A stretch of DNA of 64,000 bases from Deinococcus hopiensis KR-140. Lineage in GTDB: Bacteria; Deinococcota; Deinococci; Deinococcales; Deinococcaceae. The position numbers and the translations under genes are program-made. The notes beneath the pieces were generated by a model that saw only the letters and a program-made list of their open reading frames with translations, was not told the origin of the DNA and ran no database searches. The stretch spans positions 9,263 through 73,262 of the forward strand of contig CALPYF020000021.1 of NCBI GenBank assembly GCA_943327755.2, in the 5' to 3' direction. The stretch's first letter is position 1. Every line of letters begins with the position of its first letter. Positions 36,900-47,960 of this stretch are shown one piece after another.

Positions 36900-37959
36900 T
36901 GATCATGACCTTCATGGACGTGCGCTTCTCGCGGTCGGCGAACGCGAACGCCTCGGGCGTCTGCGCGAACGGAAAGCGGTGCGTGACGAGCGCGTCCAGA
37001 TTCACGCGGCCACTCGCCGCAAGCTCGACGGCGGCCGGGTAGCAGTTCGCGTAGCGGAACACGCCGCGCAGCGTCACCTCACGGCTCGCGGCGCTCACGA
37101 TGTCCAGGCTCACCTCCGGATCGGGCGGGAGGCCCACCAGCACGGCCACGCCGCCCGGTTTCGGCGCGGCCAGGGTCAGGCGCGTGGTGGGGAGGCTCCC
37201 GGCCGTCTCGAAGGCCACGTCCACCCCCGCGTGCGAGAGCGGCAGGCCGTCGCGCGCGGCGCACAGCTCGCGGATGGCGGCCAGGGCATCCACATGGCGC
37301 GCGTTGAGGGTGTGGGTGGCGCCCACCTCGCGGGCCAGGTCCAGCCGGAAGTCCTCCAGATCCACTGCGATGATCGTCGTCGCGCCCGCCGCGCGGGCCG
37401 CCATGACGGTCGTGCAGCCCACCGGCCCGGCGCCCAGCACCGCCACCGAGTGCCCGGGGCGCACGTCGCCCTTGCGGGCGGCCCACAGGCCCACCGCCAG
37501 CGGTTCCAGCAGCGCCGCCGCGTCGTCACTGACGCTGCCTGGCACGGGGTACACGAAGTCGTCGGGCCACAGCACGTACTCACTCAGCGCGCCGTCCACC
37601 GGGGGCGTCGCCATGAACGTCATGTCCGGGCAGAGGTTGTACGCCCCGCCGCGGCAGTACGCACAGCGGCGGCACGGCACGCCGGGTTCCAGCGCCACGC
37701 GGTCACCGGGGTTCACGCGGGTCACGCCCGCGCCCACGGCGTCCACCACGCCGCTCACCTCGTGCCCCAGGACCAGCGGGCCGTCCACCACGAAGGGCCC
37801 GATCCGCCCGTGCGAGTAGTAGTGCACGTCGCTGCCACACACGCCGATCCGCGTGACCCGCACCCGCACCTCCCGCTCACCGGGCGCGGGCACCTCGCGC
37901 GCCGTCCAGTCCAGCTGGCGCGGGCCGGTCAGGACGGAGGTTCTCGAATTCAGGATCAT
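36889..37959 (-). CDS. Zinc-dependent polyol dehydrogenase (sorbitol/xylitol dehydrogenase-like MDR)
   Basis: 356 residues. VCGSDVHYYSHGRIGPFVVD and LVLGHEVSGVVDAVG carry the catalytic zinc ligands; PCRRCAYCRGGAYNLC holds the structural-zinc cysteines; VLGAGPVGCTTVMAARAAGA is the NAD-binding loop. This is the sorbitol/xylitol dehydrogenase group of medium-chain dehydrogenases. It oxidises a polyol C2 hydroxyl to a ketose (sorbitol to fructose, xylitol to D-xylulose). GGAGTG precedes the ATG. It overlaps xylB by 11 nt and follows the SDR by 86 nt. Confidence 0.92.
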   Translation of the reverse strand: MILNSRTSVLTGPRQLDWTAREVPAPGEREVRVRVTRIGVCGSDVHYYSHGRIGPFVVDGPLVLGHEVSGVVDAVGAGVTRVNPGDRVALEPGVPCRRCAYCRGGAYNLCPDMTFMATPPVDGALSEYVLWPDDFVYPVPGSVSDDAAALLEPLAVGLWAARKGDVRPGHSVAVLGAGPVGCTTVMAARAAGATTIIAVDLEDFRLDLAREVGATHTLNARHVDALAAIRELCAARDGLPLSHAGVDVAFETAGSLPTTRLTLAAPKPGGVAVLVGLPPDPEVSLDIVSAASREVTLRGVFRYANCYPAAVELAASGRVNLDALVTHRFPFAQTPEAFAFADREKRTSMKVMINVR

Positions 37960-38045
37960 GTCACTCCTTGAATGGGTCGAATGGTCGAGGGTCGAAGAGT
38001 CCAAGGGCGGTGTTCGGACGCTTCGACCCTCGGTACCCGTGGGGG

Positions 38046-38788
<743 letters not shown>

Positions 38789-38792
<4 letters not shown>

Positions 38793-40303
38793 GCGTGTTC
38801 TCCTTGGGTGGCGGCGTGCAGGGCGCGCAACGCGCCGAGGGGGCCGTCGGCGTCCAGGGCGGCGCGGGCGTCCAGGTAGGCCTGCGCGAAGGCGGGCGCG
38901 GCGCTCAGGTCGCCGAACACGTCGGGCTGGTGCAGGAACGCGCCGGGCGTGACCTGATCGGCCAGGGCGGCGCGGGTGAGGTCGGCGGCGCGGACGTCGT
39001 CCAGCGCGTGGCCGCGCGTGGCGGCCTGCGCGACGTACGCACTCCAGGCGGCGACCACGAGGGCGCAGCGGCGCAGGTCGCCGCCCTGTCCAGCCTGGAT
39101 CTGCGCGGCCTGTTCGCGGGCGACGGGCAGCAGGAATTTGGGGATGCGTTCGCTGCCGTCCACGATCAGGCGGGCCAGGGTGTCCTGAATGGCAGGGTTC
39201 GAGAAGCGCGCGATGAGATCGTGGCTGTAGGCGTCCAGGTCGATGCCGGGCACGGGGCGCAGGGTGGGGCGGGCCTCAAGGGTCATGTAGTCGAGCAGGA
39301 ACTGCGCGTAGTCGGGCTGCTGGCAGACCTCGTGCACGAACGTGTGGCCGTCCAGCAGCGCGGGGTAGCTCATGGCCTGATGCGCGGCGTTCAGGAGGCG
39401 CAGTTTCATGAGTTCGTACGGTTCGACATCCGGGACGAGCTGCACGCCCACGTCCTCCAGTGGGGGGCGGCCGCAGGTGAAGTGGTCCTCGAGCACCCAC
39501 TGCGTGAACGCCTCGGCGACCACCGGGCAGGCGTCCTGCACGCCGTACTCGCGCTCCAGGTCGGCGCGCACGGCGTCCGTGGTGACGGGCGTGATGCGGT
39601 CGACCATGCTGTTCGGGAAGGCGACCTCGCGGTCGATCCAGTCGGCGAGGTCCGGGTCCCGGCGGCGGGCGAAGGCGGTCAGGACGCGCCGGGTGACGTG
39701 CCCGTTGCCCTGGATGTTGTCGCAGGACATGACCGTGAAGGGACTCAGGCCGCGCTCGCGGCGGCGGCGCAGGCCCTCGGTCAGGAAGCCCAGGGTGCTG
39801 CGGGGCGCGGCGCCGGGCTGGATGTCGTGCAGGACGTCCCCGCCGGGGTCGAACTCGCCGGTGGCGTTGTTCAGGCTGTAGCCGCCCTCGGTGACGGTCA
39901 GGGACACGATGCGCGTGGCGGGGTGCGCCAGCCGCTCGCAGACCGCCTCAGGGTCGTCCGGGGCGAACAGGTAGTCGTGCACGGCACCGATCACGCGGGC
40001 CTCGTGGTGGCCGTCCGGGGCGCGGGTCAACAGGGTGTACAGGTGGTCCTGGGCGCGCAGTGCGTCGCGGACCCGGGCGTCGCCGGGCAGGACGCCCACG
40101 CCGCAGATGGCCCAGTCGTGCGCCTGGCCCAGGTTCAGCAGCCGGTCGAGGTACATGGCCTGATGCGAGCGGTGGAACGCGCCCACGCCGAAGTGCACGA
40201 TGCCGGTGCGCAGGCCGCGCGGGTCGTAGGCGGGCACCTGCACGCGCCCGGCCAGGGCGGGGAGGCTCGTGGCGCGCAGGGGGAAGCTGGCGGCCACGGT
40301 CAT
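38789..40303 (-). CDS. Mannitol/arabinitol dehydrogenase family protein (long-chain PSLDR)
   Basis: 504 residues. GIVHFGVGAFHRSHQAMYLD is the N-terminal nucleotide-binding motif of this family; SLTVTEGGY, SCDNIQGNG, FPNSMVDRITP and KLRLLNAAHQAMSY follow in order. Members oxidise D-mannitol to fructose, D-arabinitol to D-xylulose, or hexuronates. A xylulokinase in the same operon favours a pentitol. The start overlaps the stop of the upstream permease gene by ATGA (40300-40303). Confidence 0.93.
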
Positions 40304-41118
40304 TTCACCGCGCCGAAGCTCAGGCCGCGGACCAGCTGGCGCTGCGCGATCCAGCCGAAGATCAGAACCGGCAGGACGGTCAGGGTGGCGGCGGCGCTCA
40401 TCTGCGCCCAGAACAGGCCCTCGCTGGTCTTGAACTGGCTGATGAACACGCTCAGGGGCGCGGCGTCGCTGTTCGTGAGGTTCAGAGCGAAGAACACCTC
40501 GTTCCACGCGAAGATCAGGCACAGCAGGGCGGTGGCGGCCATACCGGGCGTGCTCAGCGGCAGCGCGATCCCGAAGAACTCCTGGCCGACCGACGCGCCG
40601 TCCACCTTGGCGGCCTCGTAGATGGCGTAGGGGATCTCGGTCATGTAGGAGTGCATCATCCACACGACCAGCGGGAGGTTCATGGTGGTGTACATCAGGA
40701 TCAGTCCGGGCAGCGTGTCGAGCAGGTGCAGGTTGCGGAAGATCAGGAACAGCGGCACGATCACGCCGACGGCAGGCATGAACTTGGTGGACAGCATCCA
40801 GGTCAGCACGCCCTGCGCGCGGCGGGTGGGGTACACGGCCAGCGCGAACGCCGCCGGGAGGCCCAGGATGAACGCCAGGACCGTGCTACCCACGGCGGCG
40901 ACCAGCGAGTTGCGCAGCGCCGGGAAGTAGCTGCCCAGCGCGTGCCCGAAGTTTTCCAGGACGGGCGTGAACACGAACACGGGCGGGGTGGCGAAGGCCT
41001 GCGCCTCGGTCTTGAAGGCGGCCATGAACATCCACACCAGCGGGAACAGGAACGCGGCGGCGATCAGGTACGTGACCAGGGTCAGCAGGGCGTTTCTCAG
41101 TCGGATCTGGGCCTGCAT
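40300..41118 (-). CDS. Polyol ABC transporter permease (MalG/SmoG-like)
   Basis: 272 residues, six predicted membrane helices. The EAA loop AAKVDGASVGQEFFGIALPL (ATPase docking) and the start LLTLVTYLIAAAFLFPLVWM are typical of CUT1 MalG-type permeases. It pairs with the upstream MalF-type gene, whose stop is 1 nt away. Together they carry polyols such as sorbitol, mannitol or arabinitol. No partner ATPase is encoded in the operon. Confidence 0.93.
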   Translation of the reverse strand: MQAQIRLRNALLTLVTYLIAAAFLFPLVWMFMAAFKTEAQAFATPPVFVFTPVLENFGHALGSYFPALRNSLVAAVGSTVLAFILGLPAAFALAVYPTRRAQGVLTWMLSTKFMPAVGVIVPLFLIFRNLHLLDTLPGLILMYTTMNLPLVVWMMHSYMTEIPYAIYEAAKVDGASVGQEFFGIALPLSTPGMAATALLCLIFAWNEVFFALNLTNSDAAPLSVFISQFKTSEGLFWAQMSAAATLTVLPVLIFGWIAQRQLVRGLSFGAVK

Positions 41119-41119
41119 G

Positions 41120-42034
<915 letters not shown>

Positions 42035-42068
42035 GATTCACCTCCTGCGGGTGGGGGGTGTACAGGTT

Positions 42069-42163
42069 CAGGGGAGGCGAGGTGGTCGCCTCGGGCCTCC
42101 CCTGGAGTGCGCTGGGACTGTGGATTGTGAGTGGGCGCGGCGCCCTGGAGGATCACCGCGCCC
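42069..42163 (-). promoter_or_regulatory. Two hairpins between the binding-protein and permease genes
   Basis: Stem 1: CAGGGGAGGC (42069-42078) with GCCTCCCCTG (42095-42104). Stem 2: GGGCGCGG (42133-42140) with CCGCGCCC (42156-42163). They probably act as partial terminators or 3'-end protectors within the operon mRNA. Confidence 0.6.
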
Positions 42164-42173
42164 CGTGGAGTGG

Positions 42174-43499
42174 TTACTTCTGGTACCCGCCTTCACGCGC
42201 GGTCTTGTTCGCGGCGTCCTGGCTGAGTTTCAGCGCCTGATCGACGGTGTACTGCCCGCTCAGGGCCCCGGCGAGGTACTGCCCGACCTGCGTGCCGAGC
42301 GCCTGGAATTCGGGGATGGCGACGTACTGCACGCCGGTGTAGGGCACGGGGTCCTTGGTGGCCTTGTTCACGTCGGCGCTGTTGATGCTGCTCAGGACCA
42401 GGCCGCTGAACGCGCCGGCGGCTTTCTTGTAGTTGGCGTTCTGGTAGGTGCTCGTGCGGGTGCCGGGGGGGACGCTGGCCCAGGTGCCCTTGGTCTTGGC
42501 GACCAGGGCGATGTAGTCCTTGCTGGTGGCCCAGGTCAGGAACTTGAAGGCGGCGTCTTCCTGCTTGGTGCTCTTGGGAATGGCGAGGTTCCAGCTCCAG
42601 TACCAGTTGTTGCCGCGCGCGGTGGTGCCGACCGGGGCCTTGGCGAAGCCGACCGACTTGGTGATCTTGGAGCTGCTGGGGTCGCTGAGGAACCCGGCGG
42701 CGACGGTCGCGTCGACCCACATGCCGCACTTGCCCTGGCTCATCAGGGTGAGGTTCTCGGTGAAGCCGTTGCCGGTCGCGCCGGGAGGGCCGTACTTCTT
42801 GACGAGGTTCACGTAGAAGGTCATGGCGTTCTTCCAGGCGGGGGTGTTCAGCTGGGCCTGCCAGCCCTGGTCGAACCAGCGGCCGCCGTAGGTGTTGACC
42901 ATGGTGGTGAACAGGGCCATGTTCTCGCCCCAGCCGGGCAGGCCGCGCAGGCACACGCCGTACACGCCCTTGGCGGGGTTGTGGATCTTGCTGGCGAAGG
43001 TCTGGATCTGGGTCCAGGTGGGCTGGGCGGGCATGGTCAGCCCGGCGGCCTTGAAGAGGTCCTTGTTGTAGTACGTCATGCTGCTCTCGGCGTAGAAGGG
43101 CACGGCGTACAGGCTGCCGCCGACGGTGAGGGCGCTGCGCACGCCGGGCAGGACGTCGGCGAGGTTGTAGCTCTTGACGATGTCCGGGTTCTTCCCGAAC
43201 AGCGGGGTCAGGGGTTCGAGCCAGCCGTTCTTGGCCCAGATGGGTACCTCGTAGGCGCCGACGGTGGCGATGTCGAAGCTGCCGGCGCCGCTGGCGACGT
43301 CCAGGGTGATCTTCTGGCGCAGTTCGTTCTCGGGGAGGGTCACCCATTTGACCTGGATGTCGGGGTACTTCTTGTTGAACTCGGGGGTGAGTTTCTGCAT
43401 GGTGACCATGTCCGGGTTGTTCACGGTGGCGATGGTGATGGTCACGGCGCTGGCCTGGCTGAGCAGGGCGGTCAGGGCGAGCAGGGCAAGTCGGTTCAC
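42174..43499 (-). CDS. Polyol ABC transporter substrate-binding protein
   Basis: 441 residues. Signal peptide MNRLALLALTALLSQASA, then VTITIATVNNPDMVTMQKLT and YPDIQVKWVTLPENELRQKI, the start of family-1 binding proteins close to the sorbitol/mannitol SmoE group. YNKDLFKAAG and WSWNLAIPKS are also conserved. It captures the polyol in the periplasm. It is the first gene of the operon, divergent from the LacI regulator, with a candidate operator at 43610-43623 upstream. Confidence 0.93.
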   Translation of the reverse strand: MNRLALLALTALLSQASAVTITIATVNNPDMVTMQKLTPEFNKKYPDIQVKWVTLPENELRQKITLDVASGAGSFDIATVGAYEVPIWAKNGWLEPLTPLFGKNPDIVKSYNLADVLPGVRSALTVGGSLYAVPFYAESSMTYYNKDLFKAAGLTMPAQPTWTQIQTFASKIHNPAKGVYGVCLRGLPGWGENMALFTTMVNTYGGRWFDQGWQAQLNTPAWKNAMTFYVNLVKKYGPPGATGNGFTENLTLMSQGKCGMWVDATVAAGFLSDPSSSKITKSVGFAKAPVGTTARGNNWYWSWNLAIPKSTKQEDAAFKFLTWATSKDYIALVAKTKGTWASVPPGTRTSTYQNANYKKAAGAFSGLVLSSINSADVNKATKDPVPYTGVQYVAIPEFQALGTQVGQYLAGALSGQYTVDQALKLSQDAANKTAREGGYQK

Positions 43500-43609
43500 G
43501 GGTGGTCCTCCATGGGGCAGGGGCCCGGTCAGGGGCGTGCGGCGCGGGGGCTGCGCCGGGTGACGGCCGGGCAGCTTCAGGTGACGGGTTCACCTGATCT
43601 CGGATTGAA

Positions 43610-43623
43610 TGGTCTCGTGGCCA
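43610..43623. promoter_or_regulatory. Candidate LacI operator A
   Basis: TGGTCTCGTGGCCA, an inverted repeat with one mismatch, lies in the intergenic region on the side of the binding-protein gene. It matches operator B at 13 of 14 positions. Confidence 0.6.
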
Positions 43624-43686
43624 TCAGTGAATCACACCGCTTTTCGTTTGTCTACAGGTACCGCTATCGGGGACATCATGTGAAAA

Positions 43687-43700
43687 TGGTCTCGTGACCA
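43687..43700. promoter_or_regulatory. Candidate LacI operator B
   Basis: TGGTCTCGTGACCA, with arms TGGTC/GACCA perfect. It lies 77 bp from operator A and just before the TTGAGC (-35) and TACAAT (43730-43735, -10) of the regulator gene. It could mediate autorepression and a DNA loop with operator A. Confidence 0.65.
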
Positions 43701-43741
43701 ATCGCTTGAGCGCCCCCCCCGCGCTGACCTACAATGCAGCC

Positions 43742-44755
43742 GTGTCCACCATCCAGGACGTCGCCCGGCTGGCCGGCGTCTCCCCCACCACCGCCAAACG
43801 CGCCCTGAAGGAACCCGACAAGCTCACGCCGGACACCCTGGCGCGCGTGCAGCAGGCCATCGCGCAGCTGCACTACGAACCCGACCAGCGCGCCGGAAGC
43901 CTTCGCGGCGGCCAGAGCACCACCGTCGGCCTGGTCGTTGGCTCGATCCTCGAACCCTTCTTCGCGCAGTTCGCCCGCACCGCCTCGCACGTCCTGGCGG
44001 ACGCCGGGTACACCCTGATCATCAGCGAGAACGAGTACAGCGCCCAGCGCGAACTCCAGGAACTCCGGCGCCTGTACGGGCTGCGCGTGGCGGGCATCCT
44101 GCTGCGCCCCGGCTACGGCCAGGACAGCCAGGAGTACCTCGCGCGGCTGCGTTCACGTGGCGTGGCGGTCACCGAGTACGACTACCGCCCCCCGCACCAC
44201 GACGAACCCAGCGTGATGCTCGACAACCCGGGCGCAGTGCGGCAGGCGGTCACGCACCTGCACGCGCTGGGCCACCGCCGCATCGCCGCGCTAGGCACCT
44301 ACCACCCGGTCATCCACCCGGAGGAACGCAGCCGCGCCTTCCCGGAAGTCATGAACGCCCTGGGCCTGACCGTCCCCGCCGAATACCAGCGTGTGACGCT
44401 GCTGAACGAGGACACCGCCTACGCCCTCACGAACGACCTGCTGGACCTGCCCGAGCCGCCCACGGCGCTCATCGCCCTGACCGGCACGCAGGCGTCCGGG
44501 GCGTACCGCGCGCTGCGCGAACGCGGGATGCGACTGCCGCACGACATCAGCCTCGTGGCCTTCGACAACTACCCCTGGACCAGTCTCGTGGACCCGCCCA
44601 TCACGGTGCTGGAGCAGCCGGTCGAGGCGATGGCCGAACGGGCCGCCGCGCTGATGCTCGCGCAGCTCGGACACGGCACGGTCACGCAGCGGCACGTGGT
44701 GCTGGGCGCCCGGCTGATCGAGCGGGGCAGCACCGCCCCGCCCGCGCGGTCCTGA
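43742..44755 (+). CDS. LacI-family transcriptional regulator of the polyol operon
   Basis: 337 residues from a GTG at 43742. The HTH is STIQDVARLAGVSPTTAKRA followed by the hinge helix; the effector domain starts TTVGLVVGSILEPFFAQFAR and ends with DISLVAFDNYPWTSLVDPPI. TACAAT lies 6 nt before the GTG, so I prefer it over an ATG at 43694, which would add 16 residues across the promoter. It is probably a repressor released by a polyol or its ketose. Confidence 0.92.
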   Translation: MSTIQDVARLAGVSPTTAKRALKEPDKLTPDTLARVQQAIAQLHYEPDQRAGSLRGGQSTTVGLVVGSILEPFFAQFARTASHVLADAGYTLIISENEYSAQRELQELRRLYGLRVAGILLRPGYGQDSQEYLARLRSRGVAVTEYDYRPPHHDEPSVMLDNPGAVRQAVTHLHALGHRRIAALGTYHPVIHPEERSRAFPEVMNALGLTVPAEYQRVTLLNEDTAYALTNDLLDLPEPPTALIALTGTQASGAYRALRERGMRLPHDISLVAFDNYPWTSLVDPPITVLEQPVEAMAERAAALMLAQLGHGTVTQRHVVLGARLIERGSTAPPARS

Positions 44756-44767
44756 GTCAGAAACCGC

Positions 44768-45586
44768 TTACCGCTCCCCGTCCTGGGCGGCGACTATCCG
44801 GTCCGCCCAGGCGTGCAGGAACGCCCCGAGCTCCGCCTGGGTGTCCACGCGGGCGTCCGCGTGCGGGGTCAGCAGCGGCAGGTCCCCCACCTGCACGCCG
44901 AACGCCGCGACCTCCAGCATCGCCTGATCGTTGTCACTGTCCCCGAAGGCCACCGTGCGGTCATGCGGGACGCCCAGCGCGTCCGCGATCAGGGTCAGCG
45001 CCGCGCCCTTGTGCGCCCCCTGCGGCGTGACCGTCAGGAAGTGCGGGTAGGGCGCCTGCGCGCCGGTCAGGACCAGATGCGGGTGCCCCTCACGCAGGCG
45101 CCCGGCCAGTCCCGCCACGTCCGGGTGATAGTACCCGGCCTTCAGGATGCCCGCGCGCGGCGCGTCCGCCAGCGGCCGGAACGACCGCGCCAGCATCCAG
45201 GGCTCGGGCTCCACGCCCGGCGGCAGGTCCACGTACAGCGTCTCGGCGGTGAACAGCACCACCCGCGCGCCCGGCAGCTCGTGCGCCAGCACCGCCTCCA
45301 GATCCGCGTCGGTGAAACTGGCCTCCAGGTGCAGGTCGTCCCCGACGAGGACCCGCCCGCCGTTGTTCGTGGCGACCGCGTGCGGCCGCATGGCGTCCCG
45401 CACCGCGCCGGGCGGCGTGTCGCGCCCCGTGATGATCGCCAGCTGCACCCCCAGGGCCCGCAGGCGACCCAGGGCGTCCACCACGTCGGGCGCGGCGGCG
45501 CGGCCCGCGTCGGGAATCAGCGTGCCGTCCAGGTCGAAGGCCATCAGCAGAGGCAGCGTGGTCGGGGCGTTCTCGGGCAGGTTCAC
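44768..45586 (-). CDS. HAD-superfamily phosphatase (Cof-like), second of a pair
   Basis: 272 residues. LMAFDLDGTLIPD (HAD motif I), IITGRDTPPG (motif II), and VAFGDSDNDQAMLE (motif IV) define a Cof-type IIB phosphatase acting on small phosphorylated metabolites. The GTG start overlaps the stop of the upstream HAD gene (GTGA at 45583-45586), and TACGCT lies 7 nt before it, so it may also be transcribed alone. It is convergent with lacI. Confidence 0.88.
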   Translation of the reverse strand: MNLPENAPTTLPLLMAFDLDGTLIPDAGRAAAPDVVDALGRLRALGVQLAIITGRDTPPGAVRDAMRPHAVATNNGGRVLVGDDLHLEASFTDADLEAVLAHELPGARVVLFTAETLYVDLPPGVEPEPWMLARSFRPLADAPRAGILKAGYYHPDVAGLAGRLREGHPHLVLTGAQAPYPHFLTVTPQGAHKGAALTLIADALGVPHDRTVAFGDSDNDQAMLEVAAFGVQVGDLPLLTPHADARVDTQAELGAFLHAWADRIVAAQDGER

Positions 45587-46350
45587 GCCGGGCAGCGTAG
45601 CAACCGCACCCGCAGGGCCGCCAGGACACCGGGCACATCCGCTGGACACCCGGCCTCCAGCGCCGCGCCGCTCAGGGCCGGGTGTGTGCCCACGCGGATG
45701 AACGTGCCCGCGTGGGGGAGCATCGCGGCGTCTGCCGGGCCGTCCCCGGCAGCCACCACGCGCGACCGGGACACGCCGAGCCGCGCGGTCAGCTCACGCA
45801 GCGCCGCGCCCTTGCCGGCCCCCCGGCGGATCAGCACCAGCCGGGTGGCCCGCTCGCGGATCAGCTCGGTGTCACACAACGCCGACCACTCCCGTGCCAG
45901 GGCGTCCAGCCGGGCGGGCGTGTCGCCCCGCACGATCTTCAGCACCCCGCGCGCCTGCGGCCAGGCCGTCTCGAAGGCCGGGTGGGGGCCGCGCACGATC
46001 CCGCCCGGGTCGACCGTGACGAGCAGGGTCTTCCCCACCTGCCGGTCGGCCAGTGGAATGGCCTCGGTGGCGGCGCGGACCGTCGCGTCCGGCAGGGGCC
46101 ACGACCACAGCGGCTGCCCGGCCTGCTCCGCCCAGGCGCCGTAGCAGCGGGTGACGGTGTGCAGCGGCCAGTCCCGCACCTCTGGTGGTACGCGGCCCCG
46201 CGCAGTCAGCAGGGCCAGATGCGCGCCCGCCCGCGCCCAGGCGCGCAGTTCGCCGCTCAGGTCGGGGGGCACCTCACCCCGCGGGCCAGTGAGGGTGCCG
46301 TCCAGGTCCAGGGCGAGCAGCGCGCCGGGCGCGACGTCGGTCGGGGGCAT
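45583..46350 (-). CDS. HAD-superfamily phosphatase, first of a pair
   Basis: 255 residues. LLALDLDGTLTGPRGEVPPD is motif I; LLTARGRVPPEV is motif II; KGAALRELTARLG and VVAAGDGPADAAMLP form motifs III-IV. It has the Cof-like cap. TACCGT, 6 nt before the ATG at 46350, indicates a leaderless start. Translationally coupled to the following HAD gene, which is a diverged paralogue. Confidence 0.87.
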   Translation of the reverse strand: MPPTDVAPGALLALDLDGTLTGPRGEVPPDLSGELRAWARAGAHLALLTARGRVPPEVRDWPLHTVTRCYGAWAEQAGQPLWSWPLPDATVRAATEAIPLADRQVGKTLLVTVDPGGIVRGPHPAFETAWPQARGVLKIVRGDTPARLDALAREWSALCDTELIRERATRLVLIRRGAGKGAALRELTARLGVSRSRVVAAGDGPADAAMLPHAGTFIRVGTHPALSGAALEAGCPADVPGVLAALRVRLLRCPA

Positions 46351-46404
46351 ACCCGCACGGTAGCGGCTGGGCAGCCGGTGAGGGGGCTCATCTGAGTGCA
46401 AGAA

Positions 46405-46435
46405 GCGCGCCGCCCCGGGACTGGGGGCGGCGCGC
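46405..46435 (-). terminator. rplS terminator
   Basis: GCGCGCCGCCCC (46405-46416) pairs with GGGGCGGCGCGC (46424-46435). On the minus strand it is followed by TTCTTGC. Confidence 0.75.
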
Positions 46436-46446
46436 TCGGGCGGGGG

Positions 46447-46872
<426 letters not shown>

Positions 46873-46979
46873 GGTTTGCTCCTTCGGGCAGCGGACCGTC
46901 CCACCGTCCCGCTGTCTGCGGGCAGAGACGTTCGTGCTCCTGATGAACTGGTCGCCTGGGCAGACGACCGAACTTTAGA

Positions 46980-47008
46980 AGTATACGGGCCGCCCCCGCC
47001 GGGGGCAA
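46980..47008 (-). promoter_or_regulatory. rplS promoter (-35 TTGCCC, -10 TATACT)
   Basis: TTGCCC (47003-47008), 17-bp spacer, TATACT (46980-46985) on the minus strand. The same -35 hexamer occurs at rpmH. Confidence 0.7.
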
Positions 47009-47060
47009 GTGCGGCGCCGGTCACGTTCACGACCCGGGCGGGCGCGGCAGTCTGGGTGTC

Positions 47061-47843
47061 ATGACTGCCGTCGAAGATGCCTCCCAGCAGGTCGCGCAGG
47101 TGCGCGAAGCGTCCCTGAAGCAGCGCCGCCGCGTGGCGGAGGTCCGCGCGCGTGAGCATGTCGGGGCGGCCGGGTGGGCGCAGACGAGTGCGCTCGAGTC
47201 GATCATCCGCGCCGGGCACGAGGGGCTGGCCGCGACCGACGCGCTGCGCGAGGTGGTGCAGGTCACGACCGAGCAGTTGCGCGCCCTGCCGTTCGGGGCG
47301 GGCGGCGAGGCCCGCTCGGCGCAGGAGGAGGCGCTGCGGCACATCCTGGAGAGTGGCGAGGCGCAGATCACGGCGGCCCGCGCGCTGGACGAGCTGGTCT
47401 GCACGGCGCTGGACGAGGTGGCCCACACGCCGGTCAGCGAGATGAATGTCCGCCGGCTGGAAGGCATTCACTCGCGCGTGCGCGAGCAGGTGCAGGCGCT
47501 GGGCACCCTGATGCAGGCCGCGCAGGTGCAGGCCGACACGCTGGAACAGGTGGCGCAGCTCGAGCGGGTCAGTGCCGAGTACCACGACCGGGTCGCGACC
47601 CTGGGCCGCCTGAGTGCCGAGCAGGAGGCGCAGGTGCTGGGCGACGCGGGCGAGCAGCTCGTCGGGCGACTGGCGGAACTGGACGAGGCCGCGCCGCAGC
47701 AGGTGGATGCCCTGACCCGCATCGGCGAGGCGGTCGCGGAGAAACTCACCGAGACGGGTGCGGCCCCCGCGCAGCAGGCGCAGGCGCTGGAGGACCTCGC
47801 GCACCTCATGGAGGAGAAGGCCGGGGAGCTCCGCAACAGCTGA
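47061..47843 (+). CDS. Coiled-coil protein of unknown function
   Basis: 260 residues, almost wholly helical, without signal peptide or membrane segment. It is rich in Ala, Glu, Gln and Arg with heptad-like spacing (QVREASLKQRRRVAEVRARE, VRRLEGIHSRVREQVQALGT, LGRLSAEQEAQVLGDAGEQL). No catalytic motif. It may be a cytosolic scaffold or chemoreceptor-like rod without its signalling tip. It is divergent from rplS. The sequence around its start shares 18 nt with the metG leader start. Confidence 0.75.
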   Translation: MTAVEDASQQVAQVREASLKQRRRVAEVRAREHVGAAGWAQTSALESIIRAGHEGLAATDALREVVQVTTEQLRALPFGAGGEARSAQEEALRHILESGEAQITAARALDELVCTALDEVAHTPVSEMNVRRLEGIHSRVREQVQALGTLMQAAQVQADTLEQVAQLERVSAEYHDRVATLGRLSAEQEAQVLGDAGEQLVGRLAELDEAAPQQVDALTRIGEAVAEKLTETGAAPAQQAQALEDLAHLMEEKAGELRNS

Positions 47844-47960
47844 CGGGGCGCGTGATCCGGGGAGGGCCACCTGGCTCTTCCCGGTCTGCCGTCGGTCTTC
47901 ACAACACAGAGTGGAGAGCGAGCACCTGGGAAAGGCAGCGGGCGGACCTGGACACCGCTG

